A stretch of 64,000 nt of DNA. It comes from Hahella sp. HN01. GTDB lineage: Bacteria > Pseudomonadota > Gammaproteobacteria > Pseudomonadales > Oleiphilaceae. Below are positions 34,276 to 43,450 of this stretch, one piece after another. The position numbers were made by a program, and so were the translations under genes. Under the pieces are notes generated by a model that worked only from the letters and a program-made list of their open reading frames with translations, was not told the DNA's origin and ran no database searches. Numbering within the stretch: position 1 is the stretch's first letter; every line of letters begins with the position of its first letter. Location of the stretch: the NCBI RefSeq assembly GCF_018986435.1, contig NZ_JAHMIN010000001.1, positions 433,021 to 497,020 of the forward strand. The letters run 5' to 3'.

Positions 34276-34442
34276 TACTTTTTATAACCATTCGATGAAT
34301 TATCTGTGGGAAAGCGAAGATCTGAATGGAAAAGACGGTATACTGCCCCCACTGATCAAGCAGCTAAGTAAATCATCGTAAGGCTTAAGGTAGACAGGCT
34401 CCAGGGGTCCCTGATTTTCAATCATGCTTACCACAAGCCCAG

Positions 34443-34943
34443 TCATTGATATAACCTCTTGTAAAACCCTTCTTTCCACTGTGCGCCAAATGCTTTTTTT
34501 AAACTTTTCTCTAAAATCGCTTCTATTCCCTCCAAGCCCAGTAATTGGTTGATGAGCACTAACCATTCTTTGTCAGCAGATTCTATATGTTCCATTACCT
34601 CATCTGTACCAGCGCTTCTGGTCTCAAAGATCATAGCCATAACCTGCAATGAAATATTCTCGTAGTCTTGCGATATCCGTCGGCTAAGCGCTTCCTCAGA
34701 ATAGTCTCCCACGATGGAAACCCCGCCCTCAGCCCATGAACCGAGCAGCTTTCTTGTAAAATTTGAGCAACCGAGAAGGTACTCATTAAATTTAGCGGTT
34801 TTAGTTTGAAAAACTAAAAGTGTTATCCCAGCCTGGACAAAATCACTCATTAAAATACTGGGAAACTTACTACTGGCAGACAGCTCAAAGGGGCTAATCC
34901 ATTGACGTTTGGTGTGATTTGCAATTATGAACTCTTCAGCCAC
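34443..34943 (-). CDS. Hypothetical protein
   Basis: 166 residues, soluble and mostly alpha-helical, starting with GTG after AGGAA. Contains GVSIVGDYSEEALSRRISQD and a C-terminal amphipathic region (AILEKSLKKAFGAQWKEGF). No family recognised. AT-rich accessory gene opposed to the ankyrin pair. Confidence 0.6.
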   Translation of the reverse strand: MAEEFIIANHTKRQWISPFELSASSKFPSILMSDFVQAGITLLVFQTKTAKFNEYLLGCSNFTRKLLGSWAEGGVSIVGDYSEEALSRRISQDYENISLQVMAMIFETRSAGTDEVMEHIESADKEWLVLINQLLGLEGIEAILEKSLKKAFGAQWKEGFYKRLYQ

Positions 34944-35013
34944 AACTTATTCCTAAATAGCTAGCAGTCTAAAATTCGTAGACTAAAAACAAAGAACCCT
35001 AAGAAATTTCCAT

Positions 35014-35568
35014 TTAGCTCTGCGGAGCCAAAGTCGCAGTCAAGGCCGCTATTTGCTGTTGCAGCATTTGCAGGCGATTGTTCAGTCTCGACACTTCGTT
35101 TTCGTTTGGTGTGGTTCCAGCGAGCAATTGCGCCAGACTCTGATCAATGCGGCACTGTTCCTTGCGCAGTTCATCGATGCGATCGAGGATTAATCTCTGC
35201 GAGCTGTATGATTTCAGCCTCTCGTCCCGCTCTTGCAGGGCCGCTTTATGTTGACGGAGCATGTCTTCCAGAGCTTTATTCTGCGATCGTAATTCCGCCA
35301 CTTCAGAGTGCAGGTTGGAGTTCTCCGAATTAGCGCTTAACAGCATGTTGCGCTCCACCAATGTCATCGCATACTTGCGTTCCAGCTCCCGGTAAATCTC
35401 CGCGTTGGTCACTTCCGAAATTCGGTTTTGTAGCTGAAGCTCCAGCTCCGCATTCTTAAGCTGTAGAGGATGTATCGTCAGATGCAGGTTGGCGGCGTAC
35501 ACCAATGCGCCACATGCGGCGGCCAGAGCGAGAGTCAGGGTGAAGGACTGCTTTCCATGCTCGAGCAT
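35014..35568 (-). CDS. Membrane-anchored coiled-coil protein
   Basis: 184 residues from the ATG at 35568 (AAAGGAG upstream). One N-terminal membrane helix (FTLTLALAAACGALVYAANL), then almost continuous heptads from about residue 40 to the end (ELELQLQNRISEVTN..., LNNRLQMLQQQIAAL). Predicted to be an elongated dimer reaching from the inner membrane. No enzyme domain; may be a structural or tethering protein. Confidence 0.75.
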   Translation of the reverse strand: MLEHGKQSFTLTLALAAACGALVYAANLHLTIHPLQLKNAELELQLQNRISEVTNAEIYRELERKYAMTLVERNMLLSANSENSNLHSEVAELRSQNKALEDMLRQHKAALQERDERLKSYSSQRLILDRIDELRKEQCRIDQSLAQLLAGTTPNENEVSRLNNRLQMLQQQIAALTATLAPQS

Positions 35569-35723
35569 AGCGTCTCCTTTGAGAATAAAAATAGAACCCA
35601 CGACGGCCATACTGCGAGTCGACGTAGATTACTCCAAGTGCATCTCGCAACCAAGCTAATCACCATCATTACAGGCAAAACGACTAAACACACATCAGGA
35701 GAGGTTACATTGCGCATCTGAGT

Positions 35724-36239
35724 ATGCGAGACCATACTTTTTTTATGAATGAAAACGCCGCCAGACTAGTATCCGAGCACAACCTGAACGCCTTCAGAGA
35801 CAGCTTTGCGCGCTGCTTTTGCGATGTAGGTAGCGATGTGCGCTTTGTCGATGATTTCTATGTACGCCTCAAAGCCTCTGACGCCGACGTCAGCGCCATA
35901 TTCAATCGCCGCCCCATAGAACGACAGGTGCATGCCGTTCGCTCAGCAGTTTACGCCCTGGAGGAATACGCCACCAACGGGCGGCCTGATGATACATTGA
36001 GATTGATTGAAGCATCGCATAACCATCAAACGATGGGACTGACACCCTATATGTACGAATTATGGCTGAGCTGTCTGCTGGAAACCGTCCTTCGCCATGA
36101 CCATGCCTACAGCGATGAAGTGAGACAGGCCTGGGAGCTGACTCTGAGGCCGGGCATTGATTATCTCAAGCAGACACTCGTCGCTGAAATCCAGATCGCA
36201 GAAGATATAGAAGAAGGGAAATCCAACGCGCCCAAATAG
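35724..36239 (+). CDS. Globin-domain protein
   Basis: 171 residues with a single-domain globin fold: DDFYVRLKASDADVSAIF (helix A-C region), SAVYALEEYA, and a proximal haem ligand best placed at His101 (ASHNHQTMGLTPYMY), the pattern H-x3-G-x2-P-x2-Y seen in bacterial globins and flavohaemoglobins. Could bind O2, NO or act as sensor. No partner domain. Codon for an alternative start lies 21 bases downstream; both have weak ribosome sites. It converges on the TetR gene. Confidence 0.75.
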   Translation: MRDHTFFMNENAARLVSEHNLNAFRDSFARCFCDVGSDVRFVDDFYVRLKASDADVSAIFNRRPIERQVHAVRSAVYALEEYATNGRPDDTLRLIEASHNHQTMGLTPYMYELWLSCLLETVLRHDHAYSDEVRQAWELTLRPGIDYLKQTLVAEIQIAEDIEEGKSNAPK

Positions 36240-36246
36240 TGGAGCC

Positions 36247-36897
36247 TCAACGAGTATCGCTCTTTCTTCTCCGCCCCGGCGGCGCGGGTTTAGCGCCGGA
36301 AAGTTCTCCGCCGCATGCTTTGACGATAGTCTCCATCACCATCTCCGCCGCAAAATTCTTGGGCATGGAGTCCGGGTTAGTCACCGCCAGTTGATAAGCG
36401 CCTTCCATCGTCGCAAGAACCATCGCCGCCAGCTTACGAATCTCCTCCGCCGCCAAACGATCTCCTGCGATATTCCACAATAGCTGCGCCAACTCTTTCA
36501 TTTGCATAGCGATGGCTTCGCAATACAACTCCCTCACGTCATCCACCCGCACCGCCTCGGCGCCAATCAACACCCAGGCTTTCACCGCCTCTGGATCAGC
36601 GCCCTTCCCTAGCGCCAACCTTGCGTCGACAAACGCCCGCAATTGCTGCTCAGGCGTTTGCGCGTCGACACTCAGTCTACGGTAGCGGGTTTCGCCAATG
36701 CTTACGACATACTCGACCAGCGCCAATAAAATTTCCCGCTTGGCTTTGAAATGATAGTGAATCAGTCCCGGCGTCAGACCCGCCTCCGCAGCGATCGCCT
36801 GGATTGTCGCGCCGTCGTAGCCCTTTCTCGTCATCACACGCAACAGTGCGTTCACTATCTGCATGCGACGCTCTTCGGTATTGGACTTTCTCCCCAT
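36247..36897 (-). CDS. TetR-family regulator
   Basis: 216 residues. Helix-turn-helix around residues 27-60 (GATIQAIAAEAGLTPGLIHY followed by HFKAKREI), helical sensor domain after it, basic tail (PPGRRRKSD). Divergent from the oxygenase/WD40 gene, with palindromes at 36933 and 36992 in the shared region, so it is likely to control that gene and itself. Ligand unknown. Confidence 0.92.
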   Translation of the reverse strand: MGRKSNTEERRMQIVNALLRVMTRKGYDGATIQAIAAEAGLTPGLIHYHFKAKREILLALVEYVVSIGETRYRRLSVDAQTPEQQLRAFVDARLALGKGADPEAVKAWVLIGAEAVRVDDVRELYCEAIAMQMKELAQLLWNIAGDRLAAEEIRKLAAMVLATMEGAYQLAVTNPDSMPKNFAAEMVMETIVKACGGELSGAKPAPPGRRRKSDTR

Positions 36898-36932
36898 CGC
36901 CTCCGTACTCCAAATTTAGCCCTGGAAATATT

Positions 36933-36948
36933 TTGGTCATTTAACCAA
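36933..36948. promoter_or_regulatory. Candidate TetR operator, proximal site
   Basis: TTGGT and ACCAA arms separated by six bases, 36 bases before the tetR start. Related to the perfect site at 36992, with the same TTGGT/ACCAA half-sites. Confidence 0.5.
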
Positions 36949-36991
36949 ATTTCTATTGCCGTCGCGATGGTTTGCTTTTAATCTATTTTTG

Positions 36992-37005
36992 GTTGGTTAA
37001 CCAAC
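36992..37005. promoter_or_regulatory. Candidate TetR operator, perfect 14-bp palindrome
   Basis: GTTGGTTAACCAAC is a perfect palindrome 57 bases upstream of the oxygenase start, in the region shared with the divergent tetR. It is a likely operator for that regulator. Confidence 0.65.
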
Positions 37006-37061
37006 TTATACAAAATGCAATTCACTGCGACATTTCGGTATCGATGGAGGAAAACGGCCTT

Positions 37062-38579
37062 ATGAAAAGCGTCAGTCGTTTTAACACCTCTCAACACACG
37101 CCAGTCGACGTCCAACGCATCGATTTAGCGCCGGAATTGAAGAAAGAATGTTTCGTTCTGCGCGGTGTTTTTTCCGAGGTTCTTTGTGAACAACTATTGG
37201 CGGACGCCCTTGCCCGTGGATTCAGCGCTGCGGACTCAAAATCCCCCCCCAGCTACCGCAATAACGCCAGGCAGGTGGTGGATGATCCTATGCTGGCGCA
37301 GCGTTTGTTTGAGATCTGCCGCAAGTTCCTGCCTCAGAATCTGCCTGACGCAGCGAGCAACCCTGCATGGGATCTACGCTCACTGAATCCTCGTCTGCGC
37401 CTTTGCCGCTATAGCGCCGGGCAAAGTTTCTTTCCCCATCAGGACGGGGTTTATGCCTGCCCTGACGGCTCGGAATCAAAACTGACCTTCCTGCTCTATC
37501 TCAATGATGCTGCAGAGTTCAGCGGCGGCGACACCCTGTTTTTCAAAGATGCTTCCGCGACGGAAATAAGCGCTCGATTTACGCCCCGTCGCGGCGATCT
37601 GATCGTGTTTGACCACAGCCTCTGGCACAGCGGCGACACCGTCCTGAGCGGAGAAAAATACATTCTGCGCAGCGACCTGATCTATCAACCGTCACGCTCG
37701 ATCAGCGCGATCCCTGCACTATTGAATCCACATACTCTGCATGCCCACAACGGTTATATCTGGAAGATAGCGACTCTTTCAGGCGGACATTTCGCCACGG
37801 CGTCACGGGATAAAACCATCCGCATATGGAGTCCACAGAAGCAATTGCTGCAGACACTGTCCCAACACGCAAACTCCGTCCTGGATTTATGCTCAAACGC
37901 CAAAGATGATCTTTTTTCCGTCTCTCGAGATGGGACCATCAGTAAATGGGAACAGCGTGAAACGGGCTATTTTCACGTCAGGAAAATTAACACCTTTTGC
38001 CCGACGCCATTGCATGTTTCAATCTTGGACGAGAACCGAATCGTCACCACGGGTTCAGACGGCGTTATTCGTCTCTGGGATCATGATCTGACGCTCCAGG
38101 GGACGCTGACGCGACGTCCGGGCTGGGTATGGGATCTCGCCTCATTGGGACAAGAAAAGGCTGTCAGCGGCAGAGAGGACGGTTCCCTGTGCTTCTGGCG
38201 AACGGATACGCGCGAGCGCTACTTTCACCTATCCCCCAATGCTGGCCCGATTCGTTGCCTGGCCTTGTACGGCGCGGCTCACAGCGTCTTCGCCGGGACT
38301 GGAACAGGTCATATATTACACATCGATTTATTACCGGAACCTTATGTGAAGAACGTCTGGAAGGCTCATAACGGCATCGTAAGAAGCCTGTTTGCCGGAG
38401 CAGGAAATCAGCTTATAAGCGCGGGAGAAGACTGCCGAATCAAACGCTGGAGCCTGACGGGAACTGTACTCAGTGAGGACGTCAGCCACGAAAATTTCGT
38501 CACCTCGCTATGCCCTTATGGTGATCAAAGATTCTTATCCGCCTCTTATGACGGACGTGTGATATTTCATTCACTTTGA
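37062..38579 (+). CDS. 2OG-Fe(II) oxygenase fused to a WD40 propeller
   Basis: 505 residues from the ATG at 37062 (TGGAGG upstream). Residues 20-205 are a prolyl-4-hydroxylase-like oxygenase with the iron ligands His126-x-Asp128 (FFPHQDGV) and His189 (HSLWHSGD), and 2-oxoglutarate-binding Arg203 (KYILRSDLIY). Residues about 225-505 contain seven WD40-like blades (for example HFATASRDKTIRIWS and LISAGEDCRIKRWSL), closing a propeller. The propeller probably presents a protein or RNA partner for hydroxylation. Cytoplasmic; no signal peptide. Probably repressed by the divergent TetR. The fusion is unusual for bacteria. Confidence 0.88.
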   Translation: MKSVSRFNTSQHTPVDVQRIDLAPELKKECFVLRGVFSEVLCEQLLADALARGFSAADSKSPPSYRNNARQVVDDPMLAQRLFEICRKFLPQNLPDAASNPAWDLRSLNPRLRLCRYSAGQSFFPHQDGVYACPDGSESKLTFLLYLNDAAEFSGGDTLFFKDASATEISARFTPRRGDLIVFDHSLWHSGDTVLSGEKYILRSDLIYQPSRSISAIPALLNPHTLHAHNGYIWKIATLSGGHFATASRDKTIRIWSPQKQLLQTLSQHANSVLDLCSNAKDDLFSVSRDGTISKWEQRETGYFHVRKINTFCPTPLHVSILDENRIVTTGSDGVIRLWDHDLTLQGTLTRRPGWVWDLASLGQEKAVSGREDGSLCFWRTDTRERYFHLSPNAGPIRCLALYGAAHSVFAGTGTGHILHIDLLPEPYVKNVWKAHNGIVRSLFAGAGNQLISAGEDCRIKRWSLTGTVLSEDVSHENFVTSLCPYGDQRFLSASYDGRVIFHSL

Positions 38580-39041
38580 TCAACGACAAAAGTAACTCAG
38601 CATGGCTCGCCCGCCATAAAATGAAAGCGTTATCTCCACCCAGCCGCCTTGTGCGACGCGCCTCACAGAAATTTTCGCCTAAGCCATCTACACTAATTTC
38701 CCCCTTCTCAAAAACCAAGTCTCCAGCAATTTCACTAGTCCTTTTTTGTCGCCTATAGCCACTTTTGTTATAGCCATATCAACCTATTTTTCTGCCCAGG
38801 TCTTTTCGGGTTAAATGGCGATGCTCGCAAGCTATTGAATTAATTAGGTTTTATCAATTTTTTGGCGTCAGCTTTTTTTACGACGCCAGCAAACTGCAAA
38901 TGCAATTGAACCTCGTCAATAACTTGACGCGCGAAACGACACTACCACAACTTCAGCAAGCGCCTCCGACCTCTAACAGAAGGATCGTACAGCAGTTCCT
39001 GCGGTTCATTTCTCCCATTGTTTAGAGGGACTTAACGCTTA
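38580..39041. other. Intergenic region before pgaA
   Basis: About 460 AT-rich bases that must carry the pga promoter. A direct repeat TATAGCCA occurs at about 38754 and 38770. I see no ORF with a plausible start or any clear terminator. Confidence 0.4.
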
Positions 39042-41501
39042 ATGGGCTACAAATCGATGACTCTATTTCCTACGGAGCCGTCTAAACGGCTATCCGCGCG
39101 CAAACTTGCGCGCCTGATTGTCAGCGCGGTCGCCATTTCTCAGGCTATTCCCGCTCTGGCTGCAAGCCCCGTCGACGAAAAACGGGAACAGTTCGTCATA
39201 TCCGCCCGCGCAGGACATTTAAAGGAAGCTATCAAAGGCCTCTCCAAGCTATACAAGCAAACCCATGATAAAGCGGTTCTGAACGACCTGATTGCGCTGT
39301 ACTCCTGGAACGGCGAACTGGATAGCGCACTTGCGCTGTGTAATCCATGCGCCCCCAAAACGCTAAATAACGACAGTGTGGCGATACTGGCCAAAGCGCA
39401 GCGCAATCAGAAAAACTTCGCCGCAGCGGCGGAACACTACCGACTCCTGACCAAACGCAACCCGAAAAGCCGTGACGCATGGCTGGGACTGGCGCTGACC
39501 AGCGCTGAAATGGGTGAGGATATTCATGCTCAGAAAGCCATCGCCAACTACCGTGAGTTGACTCGCCCCAGCATCGAGCGCTTTGAGAACGAGCTTTACG
39601 TCATGACGGTATTGCAGGACAAGGTCGGCGAAGTCGGCGTTCTGCAGGATTACTACAACTTCTCCCCCGACAACCGGGACATTGGATTGCGTCTTTATAA
39701 AGCCGCTATTGACCTGGGCGCCGCCACCGCAGCGGAGAGAATCGTCAAAGCGCACCCTGACTGGTTCAAAGGCATCGACCATTATTGGCTTGAGTACTAC
39801 AAGTCCACCTTGAACATCCGCAGCGGCGCCAAATCATCCCGTCCGGATATTCTGGATAAAGGCATTGCCGACCTGCGGGCGTTATACGAAAAAGTGCCAG
39901 CGAACCACGCCCTGCGCGGCAATATCGAGCTGGATATTTTCTATGGGCTGGTCGTCGCCAAACGCTTCGGTGAAGCCAGCGACTTGCTGCCAGCCATCGA
40001 AGCAAGACAGCCGCTGCCCGCCTATATAGGGGAAGCGCGTGCGGATTTATACGCCGCCACCCGTCGCCCCTTTAAAGCCTTGCCGATATTCAAGAAGCTT
40101 TATGCACAAACGCCAACTTTAGAGCTGGGCAAGAAACTGTATTACACGCACATGGACGCCGAACAATATGAGGAAGGCGGCGCCTTGCTGCAAAAACTGC
40201 TGGAAGCACAGCCTCCCAAGCGCTGGGATTTCACCGGCAGCTTTAAAGTCAACAATGAAAATTATCAGCAGCTGCGCGAGCAAAGCATTATTCATCAGGC
40301 TTGGAGCGGCGACCTGAATGCAGCGGAAAAGTCGTTGCAAGACGCACTGGTGGAGGCGCCCGGCAACCCCTGGCTGTGGATGGATCTTGGCAATGTGCAG
40401 CGCTGGCAAGGCCGCTTCAGTGATGCGGAATATAGCTATCGTCGCGCAGAGTCCATGCTCTCCGGTAACGCCCAAGGCAGCGCCAAGCGTAGCCTGTGGC
40501 TGACGCAACTGGAGAAAGGCGACTGGCGGGGACTCAACGCTAAACGCGAGGAGCTGAACACCGCCTATGCCGATTATGAGCAAAGAGAAATCAACAAACG
40601 CTGGAATGAAGCGTCAGCGCCTTTTGTAAGTGTTAACGCCAATCGAGTCAAATCCAGCAGTAGCGAGCCAGGACAAGCGAAGAACGCCAGAGAATGGCGT
40701 TATGACGCACGTTTATATTCGCCGCGCTGGGAAGGGCAACGCCTCTTTATTCATGACCAGAAAATGTATGGCGAATGGGAGGAGCGCGACCTCTTCGCTC
40801 GTTACACCGGCGTCGGCGCCGATCTGAGCTTTTATCCGTTCACCTTGGAAGTGGAAACCGGCTCAGGCGGCAAACTTAACGACAAAGCCTACTTTTGGAG
40901 CACGGCCAGCTGGTCCCTGTTTGACGACTTGTCGATACAGGCGAGCTATCGCTACAACCCATCGGAAACCCCGCTAAGGGGCCTGTACGACGGCAGCTAT
41001 ATGCGTCAATGGGGACTTGGCGCGACCTACAAACTAAATCCTGACGTTTCCTTGGGTGCTTCCGCCTCTCTCAGCGATTTTACTGACGGCAATGATCGTC
41101 AAGCCATCGGCACCTGGCTGGAAACCCAATTGTGGCAAACCCCGCGATACAAATTATCGGGCGTCATCAGCGCTGGCGGTAGCGACAACGATGAGGTTGC
41201 AACCAGCTACTTTAACCCGGAATCAGACCGCAATTATGGCGCAGAGCTTCGCCACAGTTACCGCATCAAAGTGTCAGACGATTGGGACCTGGATCAGTTT
41301 CTGGAGACCAGCGTGAATCAATATCGCCAGGAAGGTTACGACCCTGCCACCGGCTGGGAGATCAGTTACAGCCAGCAATGGCGTTGGCGGGATCAGGTCA
41401 GCGTCAAGCTGGGAGTGAGCCGCGATAAAGCCACTTATGACGGAGAGCCTGAAAACGGCACGTTGATTTTCGCCAATTTTGAAATGAGGTTTATGCAGTG
41501 A
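39042..41501 (+). CDS. pgaA: PgaA, outer-membrane porin for poly-beta-1,6-GlcNAc
   Basis: 819 residues (E. coli PgaA is 807). Signal peptide with LARLIVSAVAISQAIPALA. Residues 40-520 are TPR helices (for example AAAEHYRLLTKRNPKSRDAW and NPWLWMDLGNVQRWQGRFSD), which bind de-N-acetylated polymer in the periplasm. Residues about 530-819 form alternating beta-strands of a 16-stranded barrel ending in Phe-Met-Gln. Exports the biofilm polysaccharide PNAG. ATGA-type overlap with pgaB. Confidence 0.93.
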   Translation: MGYKSMTLFPTEPSKRLSARKLARLIVSAVAISQAIPALAASPVDEKREQFVISARAGHLKEAIKGLSKLYKQTHDKAVLNDLIALYSWNGELDSALALCNPCAPKTLNNDSVAILAKAQRNQKNFAAAAEHYRLLTKRNPKSRDAWLGLALTSAEMGEDIHAQKAIANYRELTRPSIERFENELYVMTVLQDKVGEVGVLQDYYNFSPDNRDIGLRLYKAAIDLGAATAAERIVKAHPDWFKGIDHYWLEYYKSTLNIRSGAKSSRPDILDKGIADLRALYEKVPANHALRGNIELDIFYGLVVAKRFGEASDLLPAIEARQPLPAYIGEARADLYAATRRPFKALPIFKKLYAQTPTLELGKKLYYTHMDAEQYEEGGALLQKLLEAQPPKRWDFTGSFKVNNENYQQLREQSIIHQAWSGDLNAAEKSLQDALVEAPGNPWLWMDLGNVQRWQGRFSDAEYSYRRAESMLSGNAQGSAKRSLWLTQLEKGDWRGLNAKREELNTAYADYEQREINKRWNEASAPFVSVNANRVKSSSSEPGQAKNAREWRYDARLYSPRWEGQRLFIHDQKMYGEWEERDLFARYTGVGADLSFYPFTLEVETGSGGKLNDKAYFWSTASWSLFDDLSIQASYRYNPSETPLRGLYDGSYMRQWGLGATYKLNPDVSLGASASLSDFTDGNDRQAIGTWLETQLWQTPRYKLSGVISAGGSDNDEVATSYFNPESDRNYGAELRHSYRIKVSDDWDLDQFLETSVNQYRQEGYDPATGWEISYSQQWRWRDQVSVKLGVSRDKATYDGEPENGTLIFANFEMRFMQ

Positions 41502-43450
41502 AAACTATCGCCCGGATATTTTTCTTAAGCCTGACGCTGCTCTCGTCACTGGTTTGGGCGCGTCCGGAAAACAGTTATGTGGTATTGGGCTACCACGATT
41601 TTTACGACGTCAAACTCAATCCGACCAAGCGCATCTTCGCCAATACCCTGAGCCGCGACCGCTTTGTCGAGCACCTCAACTGGATCAAGCAAAACAACTA
41701 TCACCCAGTGAGTTTTCAGCAGATTATCGACGCAAAGGAAGGCAAGTCCAAACTGCCGGAAAACGCCGTTCTGCTCACCTTTGACGATGGGTATGAGTCG
41801 TTCTACACGACCGTTTTCCCCCTGTTGAAGCTCTACAACTATCCAGCCGTCATCGCCCTGGTGGGCAAGTGGCTGGAAGTGGAGCCGGGCAAAGAAGTGC
41901 TTTACGGGAAAACCAACCTGGACCGTAAACACTTCCTGAACTGGGCGCAGATTCGGGAAATGGAAGCCTCCGGTCTGGTGGAGTTCGCTTCCCACACTTA
42001 CAACCTGCATTACGGTATCTACGCCAACCCTTTCGGCAACGAGCAGCCCGCCGCCGTCAGCCCTCAATATGACAAAGTTCGCGATGTCTATGAGAACACA
42101 GAGGACTACGACCATCGTCTACGCAAGGATTTCAAGGCCAGTAAAAAGCAAATGACCTCACGGGGTCTCAAGTCGCCCCGCATCATGGTATGGCCCTACG
42201 GCGCCTATAACAGTCACTCCATCGATATCGCTCAGGAGCAGGGCTACTCCTACACCTTTTCTCTGGACGAAGGCGTCAACCTGGTGACTGACTCCGGTCT
42301 GAATGTTTATCGCTATTTGATGGATCAGGAGATCAGCCTCGAGCACTTCGGCCGCATCCTGAGAGGCGAACCCAAACCGCCGATGGTGAAGCGTATTCTG
42401 CATGTCGACCTGGATTATGTTTACGACCCCGATCCCAGCGTCATTCAGAAGAATATCGATAGTCTGATTGAGCGTGTCAGTCGTTACAGAGTGAATACCG
42501 TTTATCTGCAGGCCTTCGCCGACCCGGATGGCGATGGCGTGGCGGATGCGGTTTATTTCCCCAACCGCCACCTCCCGGTGCGCGCGGACATATTCAACCG
42601 CGTCGCCTGGCAACTGCGCTCTCGCGCCGGCGCCCGCATCTACGCCTGGATGCCGGTTTTGGCGTTTGACTTAGGCAAAAACTACAGCTACGTCACCGAC
42701 GTACGCACGCAGAAGCCCGCCCCAGAGCAGTACCTGAGACTCTCGCCCTTCAACGAGAAGAATATCGAAACTATCGGCGATATTTACGAAGACCTGAGTT
42801 TGTATGGCAAGTTCCACGGCATTCTTTTCCACGATGACGCCTTCCTGGGCGACTTTGAAGACGCCACGCCCGACGCCCTGAAGCAATATGCGGAATGGGG
42901 GCTGGGCGACTCTATTGAAGCAATACAGGCGGATAAAGAGCTCGCCAAACGCTGGGCGGAATTGAAGACCCAGTACCTGATCGACGTTACCCATCGCCTC
43001 GCCAAGCGCAGCGCCCGTTACTTCGCCAGCGACGGCCAACATCTGCTGCTGGCGCGCAATATGTACGCCCAGCCAATATTGAACCCCGATAGCGAAGCGT
43101 GGTTCTCGCAAAACCTGGAGGCCTTCGCCAAAGCCTATGACCATGTCGCCGTCATGGCCATGCCTTATATGGAGCAGCAGAAAAATCCCGACCAGTGGCT
43201 GCGCAAGCTGGCGCAAACTGCGCTGCAGCGCATTAATCCGGACAAGCTGGTGTTTGAGCTGCAGGCGAAAGACTGGCGCGACGGCTCCGCTATTCCTGCG
43301 ACCGTTCTTAAGCGGCAAATGCAAATCATCTCTGCGGAAGGAATCAAGAGCTTTGGTTATTACCCTGATGATTTCATCAAGGGCATTCCCGACATCAACG
43401 TCATTCGTCCAGAACTCTCGCTGAACTCCACGCTGGAGGCGGCGAAATGA
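41498..43450 (+). CDS. pgaB: PgaB, poly-GlcNAc N-deacetylase
   Basis: 650 residues. N-terminal NodB-type deacetylase (CE4) with the metal/catalytic Asp96-Asp97 in LLTFDDGYESF and His166/His171 in FASHTYNLHYG, the same five-residue spacing as E. coli PgaB. C-terminal glycoside-hydrolase-like (beta/alpha)8 domain (HVDLDYVYDPDP, GILFHDDAFLGD) that binds or cuts the polymer. E. coli PgaB is a lipoprotein; here the signal (SLTLLSSLVWA) has no lipobox Cys, so the enzyme may be periplasmic or anchored differently. Overlaps pgaA and pgaC by 4 bases each. Confidence 0.93.
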   Translation: MKTIARIFFLSLTLLSSLVWARPENSYVVLGYHDFYDVKLNPTKRIFANTLSRDRFVEHLNWIKQNNYHPVSFQQIIDAKEGKSKLPENAVLLTFDDGYESFYTTVFPLLKLYNYPAVIALVGKWLEVEPGKEVLYGKTNLDRKHFLNWAQIREMEASGLVEFASHTYNLHYGIYANPFGNEQPAAVSPQYDKVRDVYENTEDYDHRLRKDFKASKKQMTSRGLKSPRIMVWPYGAYNSHSIDIAQEQGYSYTFSLDEGVNLVTDSGLNVYRYLMDQEISLEHFGRILRGEPKPPMVKRILHVDLDYVYDPDPSVIQKNIDSLIERVSRYRVNTVYLQAFADPDGDGVADAVYFPNRHLPVRADIFNRVAWQLRSRAGARIYAWMPVLAFDLGKNYSYVTDVRTQKPAPEQYLRLSPFNEKNIETIGDIYEDLSLYGKFHGILFHDDAFLGDFEDATPDALKQYAEWGLGDSIEAIQADKELAKRWAELKTQYLIDVTHRLAKRSARYFASDGQHLLLARNMYAQPILNPDSEAWFSQNLEAFAKAYDHVAVMAMPYMEQQKNPDQWLRKLAQTALQRINPDKLVFELQAKDWRDGSAIPATVLKRQMQIISAEGIKSFGYYPDDFIKGIPDINVIRPELSLNSTLEAAK

